This document shows positions 46,929 to 55,769 of a stretch of 64,000 nt of DNA, in pieces. Origin of the DNA: Vibrio aerogenes (lineage in GTDB: Bacteria > Pseudomonadota > Gammaproteobacteria > Enterobacterales > Vibrionaceae); contig NZ_AP024861.1 in the NCBI RefSeq assembly GCF_024346755.1, positions 2,790,001 through 2,854,000 on the forward strand. The letters run 5' to 3'. Within the stretch, counting starts at the first letter, position 1; every line of letters begins with the position of its first letter. Below the pieces are notes generated by a model. The model saw only the letters and a program-made list of their open reading frames with translations, made no database searches and was not told the DNA's origin. The position numbers and the translations under genes were made by a program.

Positions 46929-48086
46929 TTACATCCTTTCAGAATTCATCTCATCAATATAAATAACGGGGGTTTGTTCTTCTATAATTTTTTCCGACAA
47001 TGTTTTAGCCTGATTGATTTCATCAGCACTCAGGGGCGTAATTTTTTTTCGACTCAATATAGATTGGAATAAATCAAAATTTGTAAAATTCCTTTTTTCA
47101 AAATGTGTAACCGCCAATGCACAAGCTCCACCTAAAATTAGATTTGATCGTTTTTTATTTTCAATTTCATTATAATATGACGCACACGTATAAGGTTTAC
47201 CTTCTAATAAAATACTTTGACCAATCACTTTAGACAAATATCCTTTCGGTGTCATATTATCATTTGAATATATATATTTTGCTACTGCCGGAGGAAAATT
47301 ATTATTAGCAGCTAACATAGCAAACTGCATCAATATCTTCCACTGCTCAGTCGATATTTCCTTATTTCTATCCAAATAAGGGCTATAGCTACTTCCTCCC
47401 AAGTAAGTTCTAATCAAACGAATTAAAGGATGATAATAGTATTGTTTCGCATTTTCGGTCACCAATTTTTCCAGTTTTTTATGCACTTCGGCTGAATTAC
47501 TAAACTCATTCATATCTAGCTTCAACAAATAATAAGCCGCTTTCACATCGCTATTGTCAGCCCGCTGTTTCAGTAATTTCCGGCCTAACTTGCCCCATTT
47601 TTCCTTACAATAACCGAACATAAAACGCTGACAATCAGAATTATCCACATCCAGTCGTAGTGCCGCATACGGATTCCCCAGCTCCGCAGATTTCTGATAT
47701 AAATGTGCAGCTCTGGACGCGCGATAAGGACTACCGTAAGTGATTTCTGCCAGCCAGAACATCGCATCGGCATTACCTTTTTCTGCCAGTGGCTCAAGTA
47801 GTTTTTCAGCAATATCCCAGCGGTGACGCTGGATCTCCAACACCGGCTGATAGAGCGGATTCTCCGGCCGGTAAGTACTGGCGATATACGGATCCGGGTT
47901 AAAGGGCTTACTCTGTTCAGCCATGTGCAGCAATTCTGTTAACACCTTGGGTCCTTCAGCATGTCGGGACTGAAAACCAGATGGAATAATGTAATACAGC
48001 ACATAACTGCCAAAACCTAATGCAGCAATCGCACACAGGCTTAAAACGGAGAGCATAATTAGCTTCAGATTGATTTTTTTTATCAT
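46929..48086 (-). CDS. Sel1-like repeat membrane protein, copy 4 (putative cognate immunity)
   Basis: A 385-residue Sel1-like protein whose ATG overlaps the stop of the LysM effector gene (ATGA, 48083-48086), so translation is coupled; of the four paralogues this is the best candidate for the cognate immunity protein. Anchor MIKKINLKLIMLSVLSLC; Sel1 units as in copy 1; the C-terminal third is unique and A/T-rich, ending 'TPVIYIDEMNSERM'. A membrane-anchored periplasmic domain suggests the toxin acts in the periplasm or on the membrane. Confidence 0.78.
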   Translation of the reverse strand: MIKKINLKLIMLSVLSLCAIAALGFGSYVLYYIIPSGFQSRHAEGPKVLTELLHMAEQSKPFNPDPYIASTYRPENPLYQPVLEIQRHRWDIAEKLLEPLAEKGNADAMFWLAEITYGSPYRASRAAHLYQKSAELGNPYAALRLDVDNSDCQRFMFGYCKEKWGKLGRKLLKQRADNSDVKAAYYLLKLDMNEFSNSAEVHKKLEKLVTENAKQYYYHPLIRLIRTYLGGSSYSPYLDRNKEISTEQWKILMQFAMLAANNNFPPAVAKYIYSNDNMTPKGYLSKVIGQSILLEGKPYTCASYYNEIENKKRSNLILGGACALAVTHFEKRNFTNFDLFQSILSRKKITPLSADEINQAKTLSEKIIEEQTPVIYIDEMNSERM

Positions 48087-51000
48087 AATTCCCAGTTAAA
48101 CTCCTTCCAATACTCTTTACTCTCTTCCACCATCTCTTTAACCCGCTGACGATCTGCGACAATATCACTATTATCACTATCTTTATCAACCCGGTAAGCC
48201 ATAAAACGATTTACAAATTTATTTATACTGGGTGTATATAAACGATAGCATCTAATGTTCCCACACAATTGCAAACTCAACCCTGTAAATAGTCTTCTAA
48301 TACGTGCAATTTCACTATTTCTTTCTTTACTTCGGGTTAACTCTAGCCTATCAATAAAATGGGCTATCTGATACCAGCTTTCAGCAAAACGCTGCCACTG
48401 TGCATAGGGGTTACGTACATTTTCCAGATTTCCGCCCATACGAATTAAACTTTCTTCAAACTGACGACGACGTTGCTCAAGTATTTCTTCTTTTTTTGTT
48501 GACTGAGTCAACCAATCCATAATCTGAATTATCGCTTGAGCCTTTTCGATCTCCTGATTCTTACGCTGTTCTTCCTCATCATCACTTTCCCACCAACCAC
48601 TAGCCCGCTGACTCAAACAATCCAGCAGCTTACACATCGATTCCGGCGGCATATTTTTCACCCAACTCTGTACTTTTTGCTTATCACTTCGTTCAAGAAT
48701 ATTTCGCGCAACCGTCGGCGCATAGTCTTTTTTCAACGCGTTGGATTTAAAATCGGCATAAGCCGTGGTTGGCATCAACAGAATATCACCGAAACTCAGA
48801 CCTAATACAATCGCAAGGGTTAAACGCTCATTGAGGGCTTCATAGTCCTGATTCACGCCGTTTTCATCCACTTCCCCGAACACCGCGATTCGGCGGAACC
48901 CAGATTCTTTGAGAATGTTCAGCAGGTGCTCGATAAACCGGTCGGCGTTGATCGGATTGACCGAAACCGAGATTTTACCCGACACCCCCGGACCGCACAC
49001 CACTTTCGCAGCGGCAACCAGATACAAAGTGCCGTTCTGGAAGGCGATTCTGAGCTCACCGGAAAAACCAATTCCCGCATTCGCTGCCAGCTTGCTGGTG
49101 ACACCGCCCAGCTCCAGCAGATCAGCAGTAATTTTATTGCCGTTAATTGTGGTTGCCGGTGGCCGCCAGTAAACCTTGGCTCCGATTTCTCCGCCAGCTT
49201 CCACACCGGCAAAGGCATCCACTTTTGCTACGCCCTGCCCGGCAAGCGCCAGACCGGTCGGATTTCCGTTATCAGAGCCATTATCCCCGGCTGAAGATTC
49301 CGGAATATTTTGATCTGCTCCGTTGACCCGGTAACCCAGTGTCCGGCTGTTCACACCCTGATTGTAATCCTGATAGCAGGTGGCTTTCCCTTTTACACCG
49401 ATTTTACCGTCCGTCGCCGACGGCCCGAAGCTGACATTCCCGGAGATGCTACAGGTAGCCGCCGCCAGACCATACACAACGGCCGACATTTCAAGGAAAA
49501 AATCACCACATTCATAGGTTTTCGGCACTTCTTTCTGCTGTGTTTCATCCCATGCCATGTAAGTGATATCCGGCTGCATACCCTTTGCCGGACCTTTGGT
49601 CGGATCACCCTGATCGCCCTGCGGGAACCAGGTTTTGAAGGATAACTGACCGCTAAGCAGCGTCAGGTTCACACTGGCCGAAACGCCACTGGTCAGATCC
49701 ATATTGGGTTTGAGTTTATCGTGTTCACTGGCTGGCAGGTTCACCGTGCCGTTCACACTGGCAGAAAGACGCATAAACTGTGCCTGCGCATCCACCACAT
49801 ACAGTGATTTTCCGTCAGGCCCGAAACCATCTTCCCAGTGATAGTTGTCTTCCCAAAATGCGGATGTTTCCCCCTTGGCTTCTTTGGCAATATTGAACAC
49901 ACTCAGGGCGAATTTGCCTTTCACCAAATCATTGGCCGCATCCCCCGCCGCACTTTTTGCCGTTTTATACACAGCATTCAGGTTATCCATCGTACTCTGT
50001 AAATCACTGAACTTTGTCAGCGCCTGTTTCTGGGAATCGACCATCGTCCCCGGCCCGACCGGCACCACTTTCTGAGTAATATTTTTGATATGGCCTCTGG
50101 CTTTACTTTCATCGCCGGAAGACTGAGGCAAATACCAGGCAGGCCCGCGAACCCAGCCAACCTCACCGCTGGAAAGCAGCACACATTCAACCACCTGTAA
50201 GTCAGCTTCGCCGGTTTTTTTATGAAAAAGTTTGCGGCTTTTCTTCTGTGGTTTGAATTTCTCTTCATCCCAGACCAACTGATAAGCGGCTTTTTTCTTG
50301 TCTTCCGGCAGATAAAAGCGTTGTAAATTCTCGGCTTTCTTTGCCCGATCCGCAGCCAGCTCTTTTAAAAAATCAATCCGCGCCAGTGCCAGCTTTTTCA
50401 CCCAAATCATGTGACTGAACATTTGCGGGGCTGGCATGGCAGAGCCCAGCACCTTTTTTAAATCTCCCGTCCATTGGCTCAGCGTCGCATCAATCAGCTT
50501 CACAATCGCCAGAGACGGGTAATAACCCCATTCCACAAATCCTTTGGTATTGATGATTCGTTTCATCTGGCTTTGTGCGGGCTCTTTGGAATCAGTTTGG
50601 ACGCCAAGCTCCTGTATCAGTTTTTCAGCAATCTCTTGTCCGTCTTCAATATCAATCTTACGGCTGGATTTACCTGATAAGAATTCATTACTGCGCCAGA
50701 AATCAAACATGCCGAAATGCTGGCGTAAAGTCTCCGGTCCGAGATGGTTATCGGCTTCGCCTTCCAGCTCAGCAAAGGTCAGGCATTGCTCTTTGAGCAA
50801 AATCCCCATCCGGTTCAGGTTGAGCAGATGCGCAGCAAAATCAAATGCAGCCCCCTGATATTCATCACCGCTTTCAGCCTCATAGGATAAGATTTTTTCC
50901 GAGGACCGCTTCACGTAGTCCCAGAACAAGCGAATGCTTCGGCTGGCATCTTCATGAGAATTCAGAGCAGTTTCTGTGTCATGATATGTCCGGCCCAGAA

Positions 51001-51952
51001 AAGCAGCTTTCAGGGTCGCTTCAATGTTTTTCTGCTTACTGCTGGTAAAGTACTGATGATTTTTATCATAAACAAATTTTGACCCATCATCGGTGGTCAG
51101 CGTCCGGGCAAACTGCTCAGCGCGGCGTTCTATCTCTTTGCGCTCACGTTCCAGATGCTGGAGCACTTTATGACGGAGTTTCATTCTTGCTTTTGCCAGA
51201 TGATTCTTCGTGTCACTGATTTGCTCAAACTGCTTGATCGTCATATCAACCGAGGTCATACCGGGACCGTAAGTCTGAACCATCAGGGAATAAGTCAGGT
51301 AACCTTTGACCTTCTCCCACATGACATATTTGTCAATCAGTTCTTTTACATCTAATCCTTCCTGAGTAGCAACAGATTCGATAAAGCTGTCTTCCCCATG
51401 CTCAAATTGTTTTGCTGCACCGGTTTTGATTGTTAATAACAGGTAAAGCATCAGACGATAGCGATCAATATCCGTTTTTGATTCGAGAAATGCTTCATGC
51501 GGGGTATTCTGAAATTTAGATAACAACCCGAGACTATTCAGCTTTTGCAGGGTTGCTTCATGGTCCTCGATAACAGATTCAGCAACCAGCTTTTGTTCAT
51601 CCTCAATGATTTTCTTCGCATCCTGACTGATGGCATACCAGACTTTTTTATTCGATTTCGGATGCGCAGGGACGTAAAGAATATCCACCAGCTCAGGCCC
51701 GGAACTGCCACAATAATCATTTTTACATTTTGGTGGTTTAGGCAGCGGAATGCGGGTTCCCGGATCATTATTAAATGCAGCGCCTTCCTGCCCCGGCAAG
51801 ACAAGCGTATTACCGGCATAAATCAGATCAATGTCCTTAATTTGGTCACTATTCAGTGCCTGCAACTGAGCGACATCAAGATTAAACCGTTCGGCGATCA
51901 GACTTAAGCAATCACCTTCCTGAATTTTATATGTTTTTGGATAATCAGCCAT
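48083..51952 (-). CDS. LysM-domain protein, putative T6SS effector
   Basis: A 1289-residue protein from ATG 51952 (GTG 51955 adds one residue). LysM domain at about 7-52 ('YKIQEGDCLSLIAERFNLDVAQLQALN...LIYAGNTLVLPG'), a peptidoglycan-binding fold. Then a Pro-rich linker with paired Cys, a long helical region (about 90-560), and a Gly/Ser-rich, beta-strand-like region (about 700-1050: 'GVSASVNLTLLSGQLSF', 'GKIGVKGKATCYQDYNQG', 'GVEAGGEIGAKVYW'), finishing in a charged helical tail with 'GWWESDDEEEQRK'. No catalytic motif is recognised. The position after vgrG and DUF4123, and ATGA coupling to a Sel1-like gene, support the effector call. The beta-rich part could be membrane-inserting. Confidence 0.75.
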   Translation of the reverse strand: MADYPKTYKIQEGDCLSLIAERFNLDVAQLQALNSDQIKDIDLIYAGNTLVLPGQEGAAFNNDPGTRIPLPKPPKCKNDYCGSSGPELVDILYVPAHPKSNKKVWYAISQDAKKIIEDEQKLVAESVIEDHEATLQKLNSLGLLSKFQNTPHEAFLESKTDIDRYRLMLYLLLTIKTGAAKQFEHGEDSFIESVATQEGLDVKELIDKYVMWEKVKGYLTYSLMVQTYGPGMTSVDMTIKQFEQISDTKNHLAKARMKLRHKVLQHLERERKEIERRAEQFARTLTTDDGSKFVYDKNHQYFTSSKQKNIEATLKAAFLGRTYHDTETALNSHEDASRSIRLFWDYVKRSSEKILSYEAESGDEYQGAAFDFAAHLLNLNRMGILLKEQCLTFAELEGEADNHLGPETLRQHFGMFDFWRSNEFLSGKSSRKIDIEDGQEIAEKLIQELGVQTDSKEPAQSQMKRIINTKGFVEWGYYPSLAIVKLIDATLSQWTGDLKKVLGSAMPAPQMFSHMIWVKKLALARIDFLKELAADRAKKAENLQRFYLPEDKKKAAYQLVWDEEKFKPQKKSRKLFHKKTGEADLQVVECVLLSSGEVGWVRGPAWYLPQSSGDESKARGHIKNITQKVVPVGPGTMVDSQKQALTKFSDLQSTMDNLNAVYKTAKSAAGDAANDLVKGKFALSVFNIAKEAKGETSAFWEDNYHWEDGFGPDGKSLYVVDAQAQFMRLSASVNGTVNLPASEHDKLKPNMDLTSGVSASVNLTLLSGQLSFKTWFPQGDQGDPTKGPAKGMQPDITYMAWDETQQKEVPKTYECGDFFLEMSAVVYGLAAATCSISGNVSFGPSATDGKIGVKGKATCYQDYNQGVNSRTLGYRVNGADQNIPESSAGDNGSDNGNPTGLALAGQGVAKVDAFAGVEAGGEIGAKVYWRPPATTINGNKITADLLELGGVTSKLAANAGIGFSGELRIAFQNGTLYLVAAAKVVCGPGVSGKISVSVNPINADRFIEHLLNILKESGFRRIAVFGEVDENGVNQDYEALNERLTLAIVLGLSFGDILLMPTTAYADFKSNALKKDYAPTVARNILERSDKQKVQSWVKNMPPESMCKLLDCLSQRASGWWESDDEEEQRKNQEIEKAQAIIQIMDWLTQSTKKEEILEQRRRQFEESLIRMGGNLENVRNPYAQWQRFAESWYQIAHFIDRLELTRSKERNSEIARIRRLFTGLSLQLCGNIRCYRLYTPSINKFVNRFMAYRVDKDSDNSDIVADRQRVKEMVEESKEYWKEFNWEL

Positions 51953-51956
51953 CACG

Positions 51957-52511
51957 TTATACCCATGCTTTAAATACTGGTGAAATCAATTCATAAGGCC
52001 GTGCCACAACCTCCGGCACACAGGCCGGGTGACGTAAGGTACGGAACTGCTGGTTATTGTCTGTCCAGCTCATCGAACAACAAGGCCCGAGAATCGTCCT
52101 GATATCTTTTTCTGCGAGCTGAGTAATAATCTCTTCCCACAGTGGACTGCCGTAATACCTGAAAAACAACGGCGCTCCCTCGATCTGCACATCAAACAAC
52201 GCTTGTAAATGTTCAATCAGGGTCTCTTCAGCCAGTGAGCGCTCACAGGAAAAAAGCACACAACTGGTGCGCAGGGCATAGTCATCCACCATTTGTGCAG
52301 CAATTTCTCCGGTCCCGCTAAAGCGAAAAGCGACCGGACTCTGTTCAATCAGGTTTTCATATTCCGTCCCGGAAAACAGCTTTTGCATCGCCGGATTTTC
52401 CTCATGCTGATAAGCCAGCTGAGCAATATCCGGTACTCTGACTGTATCCACCACCAGCCAGTGATCCATCCCCGGCGTGGTCAGTAATTTCTTTAATGCT
52501 TTGTTCATCAT
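51957..52511 (-). CDS. DUF4123 T6SS effector adaptor
   Basis: A 184-residue DUF4123 protein; such adaptors (Tap/TEC) load effectors onto the VgrG tip and are not secreted. '[20 protein letters not shown]' and '[38 protein letters not shown]' followed by '[14 protein letters not shown]' are the DUF4123 signature. The ATG at 52511 overlaps the vgrG stop (ATGA), and the effector gene starts 4 bp after its stop. The order vgrG-DUF4123-effector-immunity is the standard auxiliary T6SS layout. Confidence 0.88.
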   Translation of the reverse strand: MMNKALKKLLTTPGMDHWLVVDTVRVPDIAQLAYQHEENPAMQKLFSGTEYENLIEQSPVAFRFSGTGEIAAQMVDDYALRTSCVLFSCERSLAEETLIEHLQALFDVQIEGAPLFFRYYGSPLWEEIITQLAEKDIRTILGPCCSMSWTDNNQQFRTLRHPACVPEVVARPYELISPVFKAWV

Positions 52512-53719
52512 GCATTCCCCCGGCACGGACAATCAGAGCGCGGGCAGGAGCCATCCGGCTGTTTCTGACATTTTTTCACCAGTGGCAGGTTATCAAGCGC
52601 AATCTCGATAAATGCTTGTGGTGAAATCGGTGTTGGCTGATGTGTCTTCGGCGTTTGCTTCGCCGCTGGCTTCTCCTTCTCCACATAATCCACAATCACC
52701 GCTTCCGCGCCAGTCATACCGGTGATGTCTGGCGGCACCAGCTCTTCGGGGGGCTCCAGGGCTTCGAGGATTTTTGGCATCACCGCATCTTCGCCGCCGT
52801 AGCCGCTGCCGCTGCCTGCGCTGCCGCCGGAGTTGAGGTTTATCGCCGGGCCGACCACGCTCACGCCGCCCGGATCGAGTTTGACGAAGGTGCCGCCGAC
52901 TTTGATGGTGATTTCGCTGCCCGCCTGAAGCACCACCGAGTTGCCGCCTTTGAGGTGCACTTCGGAGCCCGCATCGAGGGTTTGTTTACCCGCGACTTTC
53001 TGGTGGAATGCTTTATCGACGCTGACGGTGCGGTTTTTGGTGATCTTGATCCGCTGCTCGCCTTCAATCACCAGATGATCGGCTTTTTTGACATTGCCGG
53101 ACTGGTTGTTTTCGATCGTCTCGTGGCGGTCGTGTTTAATGTCGGTGGTCGAGTCGTTTTCGATCAGGGTTTCGACATCTTTCTGCGCGTGCAGGTAGAT
53201 TTTTTCACTGCCGGACTGATCTTCAAAACTCAGCTCGTTGTAGCCTTTGCCCTGATGCGTCTGGGTGCGCAGCACGGTTTTGGTTTTATTGGCTGGCAAG
53301 GCATACGGCGGGGTGTTGCTGGCATCATACGTCCGGCCGGTGACAATCGGTTGGTCCGGGTCGCCGTGCAGGAAGGAGACAATCACTTCGTTGCCAATCC
53401 GCGGCACCGTCACCATCCCCTGCTGGCCACCAGCCCAGCCCTGTGAAACGCGGATCCAGGCACTGCTTTTATCGTCCGAGCCATCGTAGCGATCCCACGG
53501 GAAATGCTGTTTCACCCGGCCATGTTCGTCGGTGTAAATCTCTTCTCCCGGCGGGCCGACCACCAGCGCAATGCTGGGGCCATCGACGCGGGGCTTTGGT
53601 TGCGGATGCGCACGCCAGACACTGTCACCGGGGATTAAGGTGAACTGGTTGCTGTAGTCGGCCGCACCGCCGGAGCTGTCTTCAGACTGCTTGCGCTCGG
53701 TCATCGACGAGATGAACAT
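52508..53719 (-). CDS. VgrG spike protein, N-terminally truncated (module 1)
   Basis: A 403-residue open frame covering only the C-terminal half of VgrG: the gp5-like OB domain ('[25 protein letters not shown]', '[32 protein letters not shown]'), the beta-helix spike, and a tail ending in a Cys cluster (C-x8-C-x4-CPC-RGNA). The gp27-like N-terminal domain of normal VgrGs (600-plus residues) is missing. Upstream, ATG 53796 starts a genuine VgrG N-terminus ([20 protein letters not shown]), which breaks frame after 21 codons. A further 2-base loss at CAAGCAGTCTGA separates this copy from copy 2. Whether the remaining frame is translated is uncertain. Confidence 0.8.
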   Translation of the reverse strand: MFISSMTERKQSEDSSGGAADYSNQFTLIPGDSVWRAHPQPKPRVDGPSIALVVGPPGEEIYTDEHGRVKQHFPWDRYDGSDDKSSAWIRVSQGWAGGQQGMVTVPRIGNEVIVSFLHGDPDQPIVTGRTYDASNTPPYALPANKTKTVLRTQTHQGKGYNELSFEDQSGSEKIYLHAQKDVETLIENDSTTDIKHDRHETIENNQSGNVKKADHLVIEGEQRIKITKNRTVSVDKAFHQKVAGKQTLDAGSEVHLKGGNSVVLQAGSEITIKVGGTFVKLDPGGVSVVGPAINLNSGGSAGSGSGYGGEDAVMPKILEALEPPEELVPPDITGMTGAEAVIVDYVEKEKPAAKQTPKTHQPTPISPQAFIEIALDNLPLVKKCQKQPDGSCPRSDCPCRGNA

Positions 53720-53941
53720 TTTCGCGGTACTGGACGCACGACGAGGGTATCGTCACTGATCCCGTCGATGGTCAGCTTAAAATTTAGTCTTCTCATGGGG
53801 TAGAGTCATCAGTATCGCTGTTAAGAAGCAATCAACATAATCTCATATGAGATATATTAAAATCTTATTTATGACTTCTCTGAGGGATATATCGATGAAG
53901 ATCACACTTTTTTGTATGCTAAAAACCATACTTTCAATCCA

Positions 53942-53971
53942 TTGACTTCATTGTCACCCCAACCGTAAACT
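53942..53971 (+). promoter_or_regulatory. Predicted promoter, E copy 2
   Basis: TTGACT (53942-53947), 18-bp spacer, TAAACT (53966-53971). It drives rightward transcription away from the vgrG 5' end; no matching promoter toward vgrG is evident. Confidence 0.5.
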
Positions 53972-53977
53972 ACTGCC

Positions 53978-54232
53978 TTCACTGGCAAAATCCAGTGAAT
54001 GGGATTGGCCTCTCAAACTGAAACCACTAGACATATAGAAGCTGGCATTTATATTAGTTTCTGTGTGGAGCCTTGGCACACCTGTACTTTTTCAGAATAA
54101 CGGTGAGCTGAGCAGGGGCGCTTCGGCGCGCCGTTTCCTAGTGGGCGGTAAGGCCAACCTTGTTCAGTTCACCACCATATAGTTTGGCCTCTGTATGGTG
54201 GTGAGTTACCTGTCATAACCATTAGGAAAAGA
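53978..54232 (+). ncRNA. Candidate structured leader RNA, E copy 2
   Basis: Helices read directly from the sequence: H1 TTCACTGG (53978-53985) with CCAGTGAA (53992-53999); H2 GTGTG (54063-54067) with CACAC (54077-54081); H3 GCGC (54118-54121) with GCGC (54126-54129) around UUCG, the extra-stable cUUCGg loop; P-outer GGTAA (54147-54151) with TTACC (54206-54210); H4 CACCACCATA (54170-54179) with TATGGTGGTG (54194-54203), a perfect 10-bp stem. AGGCCAA (54151-54157) is complementary to TTGGCCT (54184-54190) in the H4 loop, allowing a pseudoknot. The ORF's ribosome site lies just beyond TTACC. No Rfam family recognised. Confidence 0.5.
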
Positions 54233-54433
54233 ATGATGCTTGAAATGCTTCCCTACAAACCCGAAATTGCCCTGAAAGCACGGGAACTTATCCTCGAATT
54301 CAGTCAGACAATCGATGATCATCATGCCGATGCTAAGATGATTGATCAGATACAAAACTATCTGAATAACCTGATCACCTTACATGCTCTGCGACATCAG
54401 GCGCTGGAGGATTCCGTTTCCGGAATATCGTGA
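54233..54433 (+). CDS. 66-residue helical protein, E copy 2
   Basis: Same protein as in the other E copies, with Glu11 and Lys35. AGGAAAAG ribosome site, doubled ATG. The stop at 54433 is followed by AGGGGCG...CGCCCCT, a 7-bp stem without a T run. It is convergent with the DUF6708-like gene C. Confidence 0.6.
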   Translation: MMLEMLPYKPEIALKARELILEFSQTIDDHHADAKMIDQIQNYLNNLITLHALRHQALEDSVSGIS

Positions 54434-54508
54434 ACTGGCAGGCTGGCTTGAAATGAACGGAGAAACAGAAAGGGGCGTTCAAGTGCCGCCCCTGATTGAT
54501 TAGGAAAC

Positions 54509-55510
54509 TTAAGCCGACTCAAAAATATTCAGCTCTGGCCCGGTGGCCGGAATATGCTCTTCACGCTGCCAGACAATGATTTCATCCAGCTTCTTCGCGT
54601 AATCCTCATCACTCATCTCCCGCCAGTAGGTCGGATTACGGCCGGTTTTTTTATCATGGGTGGCGGTGGTTTCATCCTGCTCACGGAAAGGCTCCAGTAT
54701 CGGGATATCCGGCAGGGGCTGGCTCACATCCATATATTGCTGAATCATATTCCACACCCGCAGGTACTCTTCCTGCGACAGATGCATCCCACACATCGAA
54801 CCCAACCCGATGGCGCCTTCACTGTAATTATGATAACGGTGCACCAGTTTCAGGTGATGACTCAGCAATCCCTGATGGTTCGGGTTACTCATCAGAATAC
54901 AGTCAAACTCAATAAACGGATGACTGAAAATCACCCGGTTTCCTTTGCCGTATAACGTCACCATCCCGGTTTCCCGGCTCAGGATAAAACGTTTACGGGC
55001 AAAAAGAGAAAGGTGCTCGATTTTAAAAAACTTATCTACGACACCATTGACCAGCCATTTAGGGCCGTTAAAGAGACACATCGGTGTATAAATCACCAAT
55101 GCAGGTAATGTTACATATAGTAAGACATTGGAAAATATATAAATAACACCTCCCCATCCATGATCACCAAGTAAGGGAAGCAGTGATATTAAAAACAATA
55201 GAGGAGTAGCGAACCACAATGTAAACTTCGCTAATCCTGCCATAAATAAATAAAAGCCCAGCCAACTGGTAAAAGTGTACGGTTCTAATCTGTTCTGATT
55301 CCAGTATAAATCGATCCCTACTTCAGCACTGTTCTCATGTACCGATGATTTGTATCCTCTGATCACGGAGGTCGCAATACTGTTGTGATCTGCCCGTGTG
55401 TAAGCAAACCTCTTTCCCCGCCGGTACAGGCTTTCATGCCAGCTGTTTTTACCGGGTCTCGGCTGTGGGGTGAAATCTCGGCTGTTATAGGCGCCGGGGT
55501 GATAAGCCAT
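54509..55510 (-). CDS. DUF6708-like membrane protein C (putative T6SS immunity)
   Basis: A 333-residue paralogue, the second of two tandem DUF6708-like genes after the VasX-like effector. The first 80 and last 180 residues are nearly identical to proteins A and D. The membrane region (about 83-150: 'SWLGFYLFMAGLAKFTLWFATPLLFLISLLPLLG', 'IYIFSNVLLYVTLPALVIY') is distinct. At DNA level the 3' two-thirds is almost invariant between copies, so conversion has homogenised it while the membrane part varies. Confidence 0.7.
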   Translation of the reverse strand: MAYHPGAYNSRDFTPQPRPGKNSWHESLYRRGKRFAYTRADHNSIATSVIRGYKSSVHENSAEVGIDLYWNQNRLEPYTFTSWLGFYLFMAGLAKFTLWFATPLLFLISLLPLLGDHGWGGVIYIFSNVLLYVTLPALVIYTPMCLFNGPKWLVNGVVDKFFKIEHLSLFARKRFILSRETGMVTLYGKGNRVIFSHPFIEFDCILMSNPNHQGLLSHHLKLVHRYHNYSEGAIGLGSMCGMHLSQEEYLRVWNMIQQYMDVSQPLPDIPILEPFREQDETTATHDKKTGRNPTYWREMSDEDYAKKLDEIIVWQREEHIPATGPELNIFESA

Positions 55511-55523
55511 TGGGTTTTCCTTT

Positions 55524-55769
55524 ATTAAGAAGAAGATTCAGGCATTGAAGCAGGTTTGGTACGCTCATATATCCAACGATCCAAGCAGCTTAAGGTGTAT
55601 GCGTCCCAGCCCATTTTCACGGCGGAAAACGGGCGAAAACGCCTTTTTACCACGCGCTGGCCGGATCGGGACTGGAAGCGCATCCCTGCGCCCAATCCCT
55701 GAAATTCATCCTGAATTTCCCTGGAGTATTGCTCAATGAAACCACAGTGAAGAGACTCAAAATAACGCC
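55524..55769. repeat. R repeat, copy 5 (core)
   Basis: Core R sequence between DUF6708-like genes C and D, same orientation and same position relative to those genes as copy 2 between A and B. It carries a few unique substitutions (for example CATATATCC for CATACATCC). Confidence 0.75.

Larger units (their letters stand above)
53818..54433 (+). repeat. E element, copy 2
   Basis: Second E copy, between modules 1 and 2. The left side runs without a break into the divergent vgrG start (shared with copy 3); the right side leads to a DUF6708-like 3' end (shared with copy 1). The left-end palindrome ATCTCATATGAGAT (perfect here) lies about 20 bp inside. Between the copies only scattered substitutions are visible, so duplication was recent or conversion is active. 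Confidence 0.8.

Noticed and set aside
52640..53446. 268-codon rightward frame antisense to vgrG, with a similar one at 61664-62128
   Set aside because: Antisense shadow of the codon-biased VgrG; the two copies track the vgrG duplication, not independent selection.
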